A stretch of 64,000 nt of DNA from NCBI GenBank assembly GCA_039621445.1, contig CP154954.1:45115847-45179846 (forward strand), in the 5' to 3' direction. Shown in pieces: positions 1 through 15,280 of this stretch (the stretch's first letter is position 1; each line of letters opens with the position of its first letter). Source of the DNA: Euglena gracilis. Lineage: Eukaryota > Euglenida > Euglenophyceae > Euglenales. The notes under the pieces are model-generated. The model ran no database searches and was not told the DNA's origin. It saw only the letters and a list, made by a program, of their open reading frames with translations. The position numbers and the translations under genes are program-made.

Positions 1-150
1 TTCGCTGGATGTCAATTTTTTTGCCCGGCCTTCGCGCCGGGCCGAAATTTGGTCACCCGGACCGCGCCACTGTTTAGGTGGGGACACCCCCCCCCTCCTC
101 CGCAGGGGGGGGGGTCCGGACCCCCCCACCTGTCCTTATATCAAACCCTG
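1..150. mobile_element. Right end of a CAGGG-type (hAT-like) MITE lying as an intron end
   Basis: The last part of this segment matches the complete element at 41,241-41,622: the same C/G-run block, the phrase gtttaggtggggacacc, and the terminus tatcaaaccctg. It also has the internal hairpin GCCCGGC/GCCGGGC at 23-42. Its terminal CCCTG at 146-150 is followed directly by the first coding triplet of exon a1, so the upstream intron appears to end exactly where the MITE ends. The left end is outside the window, so no target duplication can be checked. Confidence 0.6.
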
Positions 151-4090
<3,940 letters not shown>

Positions 4091-4846
4091 ACCCAAACCC
4101 CAAATTGCAGCCACTCTCGAAAGAGCCAGTAAACAACGGACAAAGCAAAAGCAAGCGAATGAACAAACCGGAGGGGCATTTGGCTTTCTTTCAGCAAACA
4201 CTGCTATGCTGGGATTCTCAAAATGTGTTTTCTTTTAATTTGAACGCGGAGGAAGTTCGTCTGCTCAATTTTTTAAGCCGCTCCTGTGCGCATCCGTAAA
4301 ACCAAACTTCAGCCACCCCTTTGCAAATAGCCCAACAGCTCCAACGATTTGGTTGCCAGCCAAATGCATTCAACTTCGCGCAAGGGGTATTGCCAAATTG
4401 GCAGCTCCTCAAATAGACACATTCTCTTTCGCATTTTCTCCAAAGCTGCTTTCTCTGAGCGCCTGCCCTCTCCAATGGCTTCTCTTCAGCCGTTGCATGT
4501 TCTTCATGTGAACATGTTCTTCGGTGTGGCGCATTGGGGGCCGGGGGTTCCACCCGACAATGGGCGCCGCTTTGAGGGATGGCGAGCGAACCAACTCCGG
4601 GCCCCGGCCGCCTCCGGAGCCCCTGCCAGGCCCGCCGGCCCCAACGACATTCCCAGCCCTTCCCTGGCCGCGCTCCATCCAGTGAGAGCCGCCCGCCGCC
4701 CCCGCCCCCTCCGCTGGGCATCGATCCGCCCCCTCCCCCAGTGCGGCGACCTTCAAGAAGCGCCCATCCCCCCTCCCCCCACACCTGCGTCGCGGCCCCC
4801 TCCCTCCCCCTCCCCCTCCCCCCCCCCCGCCCCTGCCCCTGCCCAG
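4091..4846. other. Intergenic stretch, no convincing gene
   Basis: AT-richer sequence to about 4,500, then a GC-rich block to 4,846 with Pro/Arg-rich frames on both strands and no recognisable motif. It may hold the 3' end of copy 1 and the start of the next transcript. Confidence 0.4.
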
Positions 4847-4938
4847 CCCTGCTCGGCACGGTGCGCCTCGTCGACTCGCCTGCCTCCGCACGTATGTACC
4901 TCCGGGGCCAGGGGGCCGCCTACGTCCAACCCGGTCTT
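4847..4938 (+). CDS. Candidate isolated exon, unknown protein
   Basis: A GC-rich block encodes ALLGTVRLVDSPASARMYLR then GQGAAYVQPGL. It is bounded by a pyrimidine-rich tract ending CAG (4842-4846) and a GT donor (gtgaga at 4939), so it looks like a conventional exon. No family is recognised, and I could not link it to neighbouring exons. Confidence 0.4.
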
Positions 4939-7423
4939 GTGAGAACCAGAACTTTGAGAAATATCAAATCAAAATGCATAGGACAGAAAAGATATCCCCC
5001 CTCCCCCAATTAAACCCCTCTCGACTTTCAGCAAAATCCAAAAACAAGACCCACCTCAATATTAAGAACCCCCTTGGTATTTTTTTTCTGGAGAAAATCC
5101 AAAAGACACCCTCTAATCTCCTGAAAAAAACCATGCCCCCGAAATGGGTAATTTTTTTGCCATTTTTCATTCTTTTGCCCGTTATAAAATTTTCATTTTT
5201 TAGACATTTTTTGCTCATTCCCAAAAGTCGCCAATTTTTTGGACCCTCCCGCAGAAAAGTATGGGTTGTATTTTTTTCAGAAAAATCCGAAAGATGGCAC
5301 CCCCCCAATAACATCCCCTTGGGATTTTCAGCAACGGACACAAAAAAAGCTCCAGGGTCTCCTTTCGCTGTAAATGAACCAGGGGGTGGTTGCATCAGTT
5401 CGAAGACCACATGCTGACCTGTTTCATACTGTCACTGTCACTGTCACTCTTTCAGTGGCGCTGGCCACTTTCTATCGACCACCGCCACTTTGTTGGGCCA
5501 GGGGTCCTTTTGCACGAGTGAAATGGAGGCATCCAGGAGATCAGTGTTTGAAACCTTGTCCCGGGAAGGCCACCAGAGGGAAGCCACCACGTGCCTCCCC
5601 GTTGACTCATCCCCCCCCCCACCCGAGAAACTGTCAGGGCCCCCGCCACCAGACAACCTGTCAGTAGTACCCGCCAACTGTCAGGGTCCAATGGCATTCA
5701 TTCTCCCTGGAAAGGCCCCACCCGGGAAACCAGCCGGTGTCCCTGCTGGCCAACGGAGTGATCATTCGGATGAGGATGGCCAGGGGTTGCCGACGAGGAG
5801 GTCGGCGCCAGCCAGGAAAGCAATCCGGTGTTCTGTGCCGAAATGGCCCAACAATTGGCACGGTGGTTTGACACCGGATAATTTTCTGGCGGTCTCCCGT
5901 TCCGGGCCCCTGGGCCCCCTCCCGCTGCCTGACCTCCCTCCGCCATCCCCTGCCGGCCCTCCGCCATCACCCGCCACTCAGCCAGGGGGAGGTTGCCACG
6001 CGCCTCCCCCCCCCTGCCTCCGCGGGGTTGCTCTCCTGCCCTTTACCTAGCCCCAGGCCGGGGTTCCTGGACAAGGCGTCGCTTAACCCGGAGGGCACCC
6101 CATCCCCGGACCCGGGTCCAGCCAGCCAGCAGCCTTTGTCCAGCCCACCCTCCTCCCCCCCCCATCGATGAGTTTGATTTATTTTCCTTGGGGCGGCTGG
6201 GAAGTGTTTTTTTTTTGCTTTTGGACGAGCAGAACATAGGCCAAATAAAGGGTCAAAAGTGGGTCAGAAAAGTGTTGACCTGGAAAATTTGGGGTCACAA
6301 AAAATATTTTTTCCTGCACAATCGCCATATTTTTTCAGGTATGTGTGTGGTTTGAATGTTGATGCCTTATTGGACCTTCAGTCTAGTCCAGCCCTGGGGT
6401 TCAGAGCAAAGTTTTTTCAGGACCTGGGGGGGTCTGGCACCCACCTGCCAACACAGCACAAGGGTGGGGGGGTCCCTTCCTCAGTCTAACGCAAAATCTG
6501 GCAGGGGGCGGACCAACCCACCCAACCAGCCACCTACCCCCCCCCAAGTCACCAATCTGAAGAAAAAAAATGTCTCTGGTTCACTAACGTGGGGTTTGAA
6601 GGGGAAATACATCAATTCGTGCGAAGTTTTGAATCTCCCCGACTGCCAAAAGTTGACAATTGTGTTAAAGTTTTGTCCATTCTGTTTGCAAGATATTACC
6701 CGACAAGGGCCTGTGCCGGCAAATTTAGCGCCGGAACAGCAGGCAAATTAGGCAGAACTCCAGAAAGACCTGGATATCGGAGGGGGGAGGGAGTTTGTTG
6801 ACAACGGAGATGCTTTCGGAAGTTTAAACTTCCACAAACATTGGCAATGCTTGAACTCCACCGGAATGGCGTGATTTGACTAAAACCGATCCACCAATTG
6901 AAATAATGTGTGCCCAAGGCTGGGGCATGGGTTGTTAAATACCCCCCCCCCCACGAGTGTCAGGTGTGGCCCAGTGGAGGGCCTCTGCCCGGAGCCACAC
7001 GTGGCGGCGATCAGCGTGCCGCGGCCCAGTCGGGGGGGGGGGGGGAGGTCAGCCAGCAGCTTTTTTTCCAGCCAGCCCAAATTTTCCCGCCTCTGACAGG
7101 GGGACGGGGTCGCTAAGCAACGCCCTGTTCCTGGTCCGGTCGGCTTTTGTTGTATGACCCCCATGCCCCGCCCTGTGCCAATGGTTCGATGCGGTTCCCT
7201 GTTGTTGTTTTATTTTTGGGCCTTTCTCGGTTTCTCATTCAACCGTTTCAACCCTTCCCACTCCACGGTTCTCAGCAAACCCAAAGAGCCCAATTACGGT
7301 TGATGGACATGAGGGGGGGACCCTCGCTTGGCGCCTTCGGTGCCTTGTCAGGTCCCTCGTGGCCATTAACCCCAGTTGGGTGGCTCTTAGGGTTCGCCGG
7401 CCTCCTGTCAGGACCATTTTGTC
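4939..7423. other. Repeat-rich non-coding stretch
   Basis: Holds AT-rich sequence (4,960-5,350), a fragment of the GAAACTGTCAGG family (5,610-5,700), C/G-rich blocks, and pieces with the recurrent phrase ccagccagcagc (6,115-6,170 and 7,050-7,090). A possible small exon at about 6,955-7,035 (RCGPVEGLCPEPHVAAISV) is too weak to call. Confidence 0.5.
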
Positions 7424-7726
<303 letters not shown>

Positions 7727-7728
7727 TA

Positions 7729-8187
7729 AACCCCCCCCCAAAAATAAGACCCCCCCCAAAAATAAGACCCCCCCAAAAATAAGACCCCCCCTGGGCCGAT
7801 CGAGCAAAAATCCAAAAATAAGACCCCCCCCATAAATAAGACCCCCCTGACGGCGCGAAGCGCCGGGGACAGTGAAAATTTTCCCTGAGAAGTTGCCAAA
7901 AACCCAAATTTCACACACAAAAATGATGAAATTTCAAAAAATTTCAGATTCTTGAAGTACAAAAAACATGCTAAATGTCAACTTACACAAATTTACACAT
8001 GGCGCGAAGCGCCGAAGGAAAATTTTTGGTGTTTTTGGGAACCTGAAAAATGATGTTTTTTTCTGGCCCGGGTCGGTCAAGAAAAAATCCAAAAATAAGA
8101 CCCCCCCCAAAATTAAGACCCCCCCTGGAGGTTTCCAGCAACAGACCCAAAAATAAGACCCGGGTCTTATTTTTTGGGGGGGGGGTT
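7729..8187. mobile_element. TA-flanked MITE, AACCCC family (copy A1)
   Basis: Begins AACCCCCCCCCAAAAATAAG and ends with the inverted equivalent (cttattttttggggg...tt), with TA on both sides (7727-7728, 8188-8189). Subterminal aaaataagacccccc units repeat in both halves. It contains two GGCGC-GAA-GCGCC hairpins (7851-7865, 8001-8013). No protein is encoded. Related copies lie at 18,679-19,037 and 33,510-33,921. TA duplication is typical of Tc1/mariner-type transposition. Confidence 0.7.
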
Positions 8188-8231
8188 TACAACCAGACAT
8201 TCATTTAGTGTGGTACACCAAGGTTGTCATT

Positions 8232-8392
8232 TTGTGGTTCACTGTGGACACCACAAAAATTTTTGTGGTTCACCTGTGGACACCAAAAAATTTTTTGTGG
8301 TTCATTTGTGGACACCAAAAAAGTTTTTGTGGTTCACCTGTGGACACCAAAGTAATATTTGTGGTTCACATGTGGACACCAAAAAATTTCCC
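8232..8392. repeat. Left subterminal array of the hAT-like element
   Basis: Five units of about 31 bases built on ttgtggttcacctgtggac followed by accaaaaaatt, with small variations. Confidence 0.85.
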
Positions 8393-8628
8393 ACCGCCTG
8401 CTGACATTTGCATCATTTTCTTTCTCATCAACAGCAATGAAGCAATCTTCTTTGAACATGTTTGACTCAGGCGGCGTAAGTCGGCCAACAATTCTGGTGC
8501 CCTAAAAACAGAAGAGGAAGCGGAAAACCACTTCCAAAAAAGGGTCATATTTTTCGATTTTTTTTTGAAGAGGTTCTGATTTTGGCCAATTCCGGTGGAC
8601 GTTTGGCTCACAGTCAGGCAAGGACAGC

Positions 8629-9343
8629 CACCGGATCCCACCGGATCCCACCGGATCCCACCGGATCCCACCGGATCCCACCGGTGTTTTTTTGACCATT
8701 TGACTAGTGGGTTCCCACCGGATCCCACCGGATCCCACCGGGTCCCACCGGATCCCACCGGATCCCACCGGAGATTTTTTTTCCATGCACAGATTTTTCT
8801 TCTGGATTAATGGTCCGCGTGAGAAGAATCATGTCCGAATGTGCAATTTTCACAAATTTCCACCAGTACCCCATCTGTAGTTGACTTGCATTCTTTTTTT
8901 TGTCTGGTTTCCTGCAAATTAGCAGCTTTTTGCCTTTTTGGCCATTTTTTTTTGGCCATTTTGGACCACTTTTGGCTACTTTTGACCACCGTGGGCTGCA
9001 TTTTGGCATTTTAGACCATTTTTGGCTGCTTCTGGCTATTTTTGCACATTTGTGTCCATTTTAGGCCACTTCTGACTGCTTTTTATCCACTTTTTGCCCC
9101 CTTTTGGCCATTCTTGGCCATTTTGTGCACAGATTCGGTGACCATTGGTACAGTTTTGATAAGATCTGCCGGCAAAACCAGGTGATTTGGGCCAAAAACA
9201 CCGAAAATGACCAAATTCACCCAAAATGCTGTTTTATTGCAATTTTATAATTGATGAATTCCCGATCCCCCCCCCCAAGGCAACCCACCGGAACCCCACC
9301 GGATCCCACCGGATCCCACCGGATCCCACTGGATCCCACCGGC
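8629..9343. repeat. Three clusters of the decamer CCGGATCCCA
   Basis: Tandem CCGGATCCCA units occur at 8629-8684, 8711-8772 and 9284-9343, each unit containing a BamHI site (GGATCC). They lie inside the hAT-like element. The repeated peptide GGIRWDPVGS on the minus strand is only a translation of the repeat. Confidence 0.9.
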
Positions 9344-10351
9344 ATTCCGCTTCAAAAGCAGGAGATGTGCAACGAAAACTGAACGCAATGAATTATACAG
9401 AATGTAATGTAAAAAATATGCATAATGGTTGCACGCCAAAAAGGAAGCGTAAAACCGCTTTGAAAGAATCCATAAAAAAAATGGTATGAATTGAAATCAT
9501 CAACAATGATCACCAAACGATATTCCAATCCCAATAACAACGAAGAACGTTAACATTTATGAAATTTATGAAGATAACAGAAACTGGACAAACTGAACAG
9601 AAATTGAATGTCATTATCCAAAGTGCATAATGCAAATACGTCAAACCACGTGGAGACAATTGCACGAGTTACGAAAGGTATAACAGGCGAAACGATACAG
9701 ACCTTCTGTTCACTTCCCCGTGCTTCACTTGGAAGGACATTTCGACATGACATTGGCGTAAAACCTGCAAAAAAACAGAGCAAATATGAAGCGGTTATCC
9801 GCTTCCTCAGGCTGACATAATACCTTTTAATTATCTCATATTGCCAAACTGCAAAAACCAGAATGAGGCTGCCACTTACCCTTCTGAATGAAAAACAATA
9901 CTGAATGTGGTCTTTCATTGAATGGTCAAGTTGAAGATCTGGCACCACAGCAATGAAGTGGCTTTCCGGCTCCTACCTCAAAACAAAGCACATGGCATTG
10001 CCGATTTTTCAGGCACTTTTTCAGGCACTGAGGCACTCAACTGACATCCCACAATGCCCCAGAACGCTCCCAATGTCCACAGCCATGCCAAAGCCCCACG
10101 ATAATGTCGCGTGTTTCTGCTTCCATGAAGCGGAATTCCGCTTCATCGACGCCAGTATTTAACTTTTTGATGGTATCCTTGTTGGGTAAGTTGTCTATGG
10201 AGCATGTCTGCTTGAGAACTCGATAGCAATCTGTCCAATTCCAACTGCCACGCTTCGTGGATTGAGCCGGGGCCAAGGCTCAGAATGTGGCTGAGGTGTC
10301 TAAAGATCAATCCGCTTTTAGGTGTATTTTTTTCGATCCTCAATCAATTTC

Positions 10352-10505
10352 TGTGGACCACAAATTTTTTTTGTGGACACCACAAAAATTTTTGTGGTTC
10401 ACCTGTGGACACCAAAATTTTTTTTGTGGTTCACCTGTGGACACCAAAAAAAAATTTGTGGTTCACCTGTGGACACCAGAAAAAAATTTGTGGTTCACAC
10501 GTCTT
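10352..10505. repeat. Right subterminal array of the hAT-like element
   Basis: Four to five copies of the same unit as at 8232-8392, in the same orientation, ending next to the right inverted terminus. Confidence 0.85.
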
Positions 10506-11334
10506 TTGTGAACCACACTAAATGAATGTCTGTTTACAACACAACACACACTCACTCACTCACGCACATGCACATGTGCGCACGCATGGCAATCGCCAGT
10601 CTCCGACTCTGTTAGAGCTCTGCCTTTTTTTGTCAGTGATTCGTCTCTCACCGCATCTCCGGCACAGCGCAGTCCATCCAGCCCAACTGCCGGTGAAAAC
10701 GGCGTTGTGGCAGACAACCCAACCAAAGACCCCATACGGGCGGTTCGGAGCATGGATCCACTTTAACACCAGTGTAACCCCAGGGCGGGATCGCAAATAG
10801 GTGGGATAGTGGTGAACTCCCTCCCCGAATATCCTGGCGGGGTGCCAGGTTATTGGAACCATCTTTTTGCACTTCCCCCCTGCCAGGTCATTTCGGCGCG
10901 GTTTCTGGTTTTGTTAAAGCGGGTGCCAGGTCACTGGAACCAAAACTTTTTCGCCCTTTCTTGCCCCTCGCCAGGTTATTCGGCACTAGGGGCAAGGGGC
11001 CCAGAGGTTATTTGGGGGTTTTTACCCCCCGATTTTCTGGTGCGAGCACCCAAGAACTTTGGACCCCAAAATTGATCCTCCCCTGGAAGTTGGTCCCCTG
11101 AGCCCCCTCCCCCCAGTCTAAATGAATCAGAGGGTTTCTAAGGTTCTGGGGGGGGGGGGGTCGGTACCCACCCACCTCCTGGAGGCCCTTGGGACTGCAT
11201 TTTGCATTTTGCAAAGAGTTTACCCTTCGACCAACCTCGATCTTTTTCTGGTTCAACTTTGGCTCATTGTGTGTAGTCTTTTTGTTGCTCCTCCTGTTCT
11301 ATGAGTTGCTTGTTTCTTGTTTGTTGTTTGTTGC

Positions 11335-11365
11335 TTGTTGTTGTTGCTGCTGTTGTTGTTGTTGT

Positions 11366-11397
<32 letters not shown>

Positions 11398-11431
11398 CTG
11401 CTGCTGCTGCTGTTGTTGTTGTTGTTGTTGC

Positions 11432-11509
<78 letters not shown>

Positions 11510-11510
11510 A
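11335..11510. repeat. (GTT)n trinucleotide microsatellite
   Basis: About 170 bases of GTT with occasional GCT units. The poly-Val, poly-Leu, poly-Cys, poly-Asn and poly-Gln frames here are artefacts. Confidence 0.95.
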
Positions 11511-11562
11511 ACTGGTGGCGGTGTTGTTGGTGGTGGTGTTGTTCAATGCAAACACAAGTCAA

Positions 11563-11622
11563 AGCAAGCAAGCAAGCAAGCAAGTAAACAAACAAACAAA
11601 CAAACAAACAAACAAACAAACA
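11563..11622. repeat. (AAGC)n-(AAAC)n tetranucleotide tract
   Basis: Tandem AAGC units change into AAAC units. Confidence 0.9.
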
Positions 11623-12309
11623 AGTTAAACAAACAACGCAGCAGACAACAGCGATGACGACGACGACAACTGCAGCAACAGCAGCAACAGCAGCAGCAGT
11701 ATTGGGGTGTGGCGTGGTGCAATGTCATACTCTGTGTCTCTGTGTCTCATCGGGGCACTAATCCAAGTGGATCTCTGTCCCGGAGCGACCACCGCCCCAG
11801 TGAGGAGGGAGGAAGAGGGGCCCCCGCCCCTGTCTCCCATCACGTACCCCCTCCTTTCCCCCGCCCCTCGAGGGCTGGAAGCCGGACAGGGGGAAGCGTG
11901 CCCGGGTGGTTTGGGGCTTTTCATCGGCCGTGTGGAACTGTGTGGACGAACCCATCGGAATGGGGGGGGACCGCTGAGGCATGGTTGGGGACGCTGATTG
12001 GGGGCAACTTTTTTTCTGGAAGGGCAGGTGTGGCACAACGTGACACAAACCATCTTTCCCACACCAATGGTCGGTAATCACATTTATCATTTCATCATTA
12101 TCTGTATTTTTTTGACTTAAGGGCATTGCCCATAAAAAAAACATCAACTTTTGATAAAAAAAATGAAAGTTTTGAACAGAACAGCAACAACAGCAACAGA
12201 ACAGCAGAAGAATTTGTCAGAATTTGTCAGAATTTGTCAGAATTTGTCCCGGGAAAACGGTGGCAAAAAAGCACCTGATTGTCAGAAAAGAATGGGTTCG
12301 TGTCCGAAA

Positions 12310-12515
<206 letters not shown>

Positions 12516-13980
12516 CATCCGTGCGTGCAGGAACCGCAAATTGATGGTCTTTTTGGGGGGGGGGGGACAGCAGCCCAACCAGACTTCATTTCAAAGAACT
12601 GCACACTTCTGGCTGGTCATGTGGATCCCCTCCGGGTCTGCTCCCAGTAGTCAGGCAATGGCTCAAAAAAAAAACCGGCCATGCCCAACGGTCGGACAGC
12701 TGGAATCAAACCGACCACCCCGCAGCCCATGGCCCCCCAACCCACACACAGACCACGTCCCAACACTCATTGTGGCTCTCCAGGTCCACATGAGCGTTTT
12801 CACCGACAGAGCGGGCTTCCCCCGGGGGCCCGCCCCTCCCCTGGCGAGACGCGTTTCCTCGGGGAGGCCAGTGTGCAGTGAGGCTGGCCCAGGGAGCCGT
12901 GCCCCGCGATTTGCCCACGCCCGGCCTCGGGGTTGTCCCTCTCGTGTGAGGAATGGCGTGGAAGGCACACTCTGGGGGCGGAAGTTCGGGTTGGAGGGAG
13001 GGGGGGTTGCTGGCGGATTGTGTTGGGGGTGGGCCGCAACCCAACCAAGCAACGTTTTTGCAAGCACTTTTTTCCAGCCGGTTGGTGCTGCCAGCCGCGG
13101 CCATGTACCCTGCCGGGAAGTTTCCCCCACTCTTCCACTCTTCATTGTTAAAACAGAGCCTGCTGGCCACTTCCAAGTGTATTTTTGAATGTTACCAGTC
13201 GGCCATACAATTTGATGCGGCAACTTCCGGGGGATGGGGGGGGATTGTAGATTGGGGGCAGCAGGAGGACAAGCCTGTTTGCTTGCCTACCCAGCCAGGA
13301 AGGATGTTCATGGCAATCCTTTTTTGGCCCTGTGCCAACTGTCCCGAGAGGATTTGACCCCTCCCCCGTCCAGTCACAGTGTGGCCTTGCACAGAGCATG
13401 TTCCTTCGGACATTTTCTTTTTAGTAAAAGCGCTCCAGAAGCTTCGTGATAGTTTGGCACAGCAGTTTTTGAACTTCCTTTTTCTCTCTCACATTTGACC
13501 CATGTGGCCCAACAGGACCAATGTCCATGGGATGACAAAAGTGCCACCTGGCAAAGTTGGCACAGGATGGAGTGCTGCAGATTAACCCTCCCCCAGATAA
13601 TGACCCCCCCCAAATAATAATAATCCCAATAATCCCCCCAGATATTGCACTGAAAATGTGGATAAAAATCATAATTTCTGACAGTGAATTCTGAAGAAAA
13701 TCGATTTTTCAGGATCATCTCCAAAAATGCTTAATTTTGAGAAAGTACAGTAAATGACCCTAAGAGGGGTTTTTTGGTTCTATTTTGGGTCTTATGGGAC
13801 TTCAAAAAATTTCGAAAATTTCAGGTGTTATCACCCTCCATGTAATACCCCCCCCTCAGTCCAGGATTTCAGGCAAAAAAAATAATAATAAATACTAAAT
13901 ACCCCAGGGGGGATCCATTCGGGAGGGGAGTTTACCCCAGAGCACCCCAAAGCTGATCTATTGCACTTTGTGTTAAGGGG

Positions 13981-14160
13981 ATGGAGGCCGTTTCGGTCAT
14001 GCTGGCGGGGAGCGAAGCCGGCGTGCCCGCGCCGCAAGACCACCCGGGAGGGCCGACCCACTCCGGTGGCCACGGGGCCACACCCCCGTCGGCCCGGCAC
14101 TGCTGCGCGACGGCGTCCGCCCCGGCCTGCGCCGCGCCGCGCACCAGAGCCAGACCCATG
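13981..14160 (+). CDS. Candidate ankyrin-like exon, possibly frame-broken
   Basis: A GC-rich block after a possible acceptor. One frame starts MEAVSVMLAGSEAGVPAPQD. Another frame continues DPLRWPRGHTPVGPALLRDG. Together they resemble an ankyrin repeat (…TPLHWAA.GH…ALLRDG) interrupted by an indel. The minus strand also has an open frame here (MDMGLALVRGAAQAGADAVA), so strand and coding status are uncertain. Confidence 0.25.
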
Positions 14161-14586
14161 TCCATTTGTGGCCTCTTCGCCCTCCCCCCCCCACAACAGC
14201 CCCTGCATGGTCAAGGGCAGAGACCTGACCCGAGGGGCAGGAGGGGTGGGGCAGTTCTGTTTCCAAGTGGTCAAACATGTCCAAAGGTGGCCAAAAGTTG
14301 CGGAAAAAAATGTGCAAAAATAGATTAAAAAAATGATAAAAATGGATCAAAAGCAGCCAAAAGTGGCCCTTGGTTTGCCATTTGGTGGCATTTTTGCCTG
14401 GGGCGGTGTAACAAAGCGCAAAACAAGGCGGAGCAGAAGCGAACAATATCAACAGCGCCGCCTCCCTGGTCGGCCTGACGTCCCCGGGGGACATCCCTTG
14501 GTTTGCCGGAAGTCGGCCACCGCATTGCCGTGCCCCGCGGGTTGGCGGGGCCCCCTCCCCCGGCCAACCCCACTCCCCCCCCCCCA

Positions 14587-14622
14587 GACGACTGGCGCCG
14601 GGCGGCCCTGCACTGTTCCGCC
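14587..14622 (+). CDS. Candidate short ankyrin exon
   Basis: Encodes DDWRRAALHCSA, the start of an ankyrin repeat (consensus DGRTALHLAA), just after a CAG acceptor-like site in a C-rich tract. The exon is tiny and the downstream boundary is not clear. Confidence 0.3.
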
Positions 14623-14856
14623 TCCCCCCCCCCTCGCCACAGCGCCGGACCAACGCCTTGGCCCTCCCCCCCCAGTGAAACACCCCGCCTGCCCCTCCTG
14701 TGAGACAGCGGGGCCCTGAGAGAGGGATGGGGAGACGGAGGCCGGGCGGCGGCGGGGGCCCCGTGGCGCCCTGGCACCCGGGATGCCCGGCCCCCGCCCC
14801 CGCCCGTGCCGGGACGGCCAGGGCGCAAGAAGCTCCGGCAGGGGGTAAACGCAAAC

Positions 14857-15280
14857 CAGGCTTTTGCTTAAGGGATTGCAGTACCCCCCGGGGGGGGGGG
14901 GGGGGCTGGACTGCAGCTAGTCCAAATTGGCTAGTGGGTTTTCTAGCAGACCCCCCCCGGGGGGGGGGTCTGCTAGCAGGGCTAGCTAGTGGAAAATTTT
15001 TCACGCCGAAAAAAATTTTGGGACCCCCAAAAATGGCCCAAAATGCCCGTTTTTGGCCATTTTTGGGAATTTTTGGAACAAAATCAGCCAAAACCCTGTT
15101 AAAAACCTCATTTTTCCTCCGGCGCTGTGCGCCGGAGGAAAAATTTTTTCCCCGTCCGGGGGACCCCCGGACCCCCCCCCCCCCCCCCGGGGGGAGGGGG
15201 TCTAGCTAGTCCACTTTTTCCAGTGTCTAGCCGATTGGCTAGCCAGTACCCCCCCCCCGGGGTCCTTAAGCAAAAGCCTG
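14857..15280. mobile_element. CAGG-type (hAT-like) MITE, 424 bp (copy F1)
   Basis: Starts CAGGCTTTTGCTTAAGG and ends CCTTAAGCAAAAGCCTG, a perfect 17-base inverted repeat. It is flanked by the identical 8-base repeat ACGCAAAC (14,849-14,856 and 15,281-15,288). Internal inverted blocks carry gctagctagt and the long hairpin CCTCCGGCGC-TGT-GCGCCGGAGG (15,116-15,138). A second copy lies at 43,629-44,425 and a fragment at about 36,785-37,025. Confidence 0.85.

Larger units (their letters stand above)
8194..10532. mobile_element. Non-autonomous hAT-like DNA transposon, 2.34 kb
   Basis: The ends are inverted repeats: CAGACATTCATTTAGTGTGG at 8194-8213 recurs as its complement ending at 10,532, with 24 of 25 bases matching. 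They are flanked by an identical 8-base direct repeat TTTACAAC (8186-8193 and 10,533-10,540). Termini starting CAG and 8-bp duplications are features of the hAT superfamily. Arrays of gtggttcacctgtggacacc sit just inside each end, where hAT transposases commonly bind. I see no transposase frame. The insertion hit the right edge of MITE A1. Confidence 0.8.

Noticed and set aside
8232-8392. CRISPR-like array of 31-base units
   Set aside because: Eukaryotic context, no spacers of constant length, and the units are transposon subterminal repeats.
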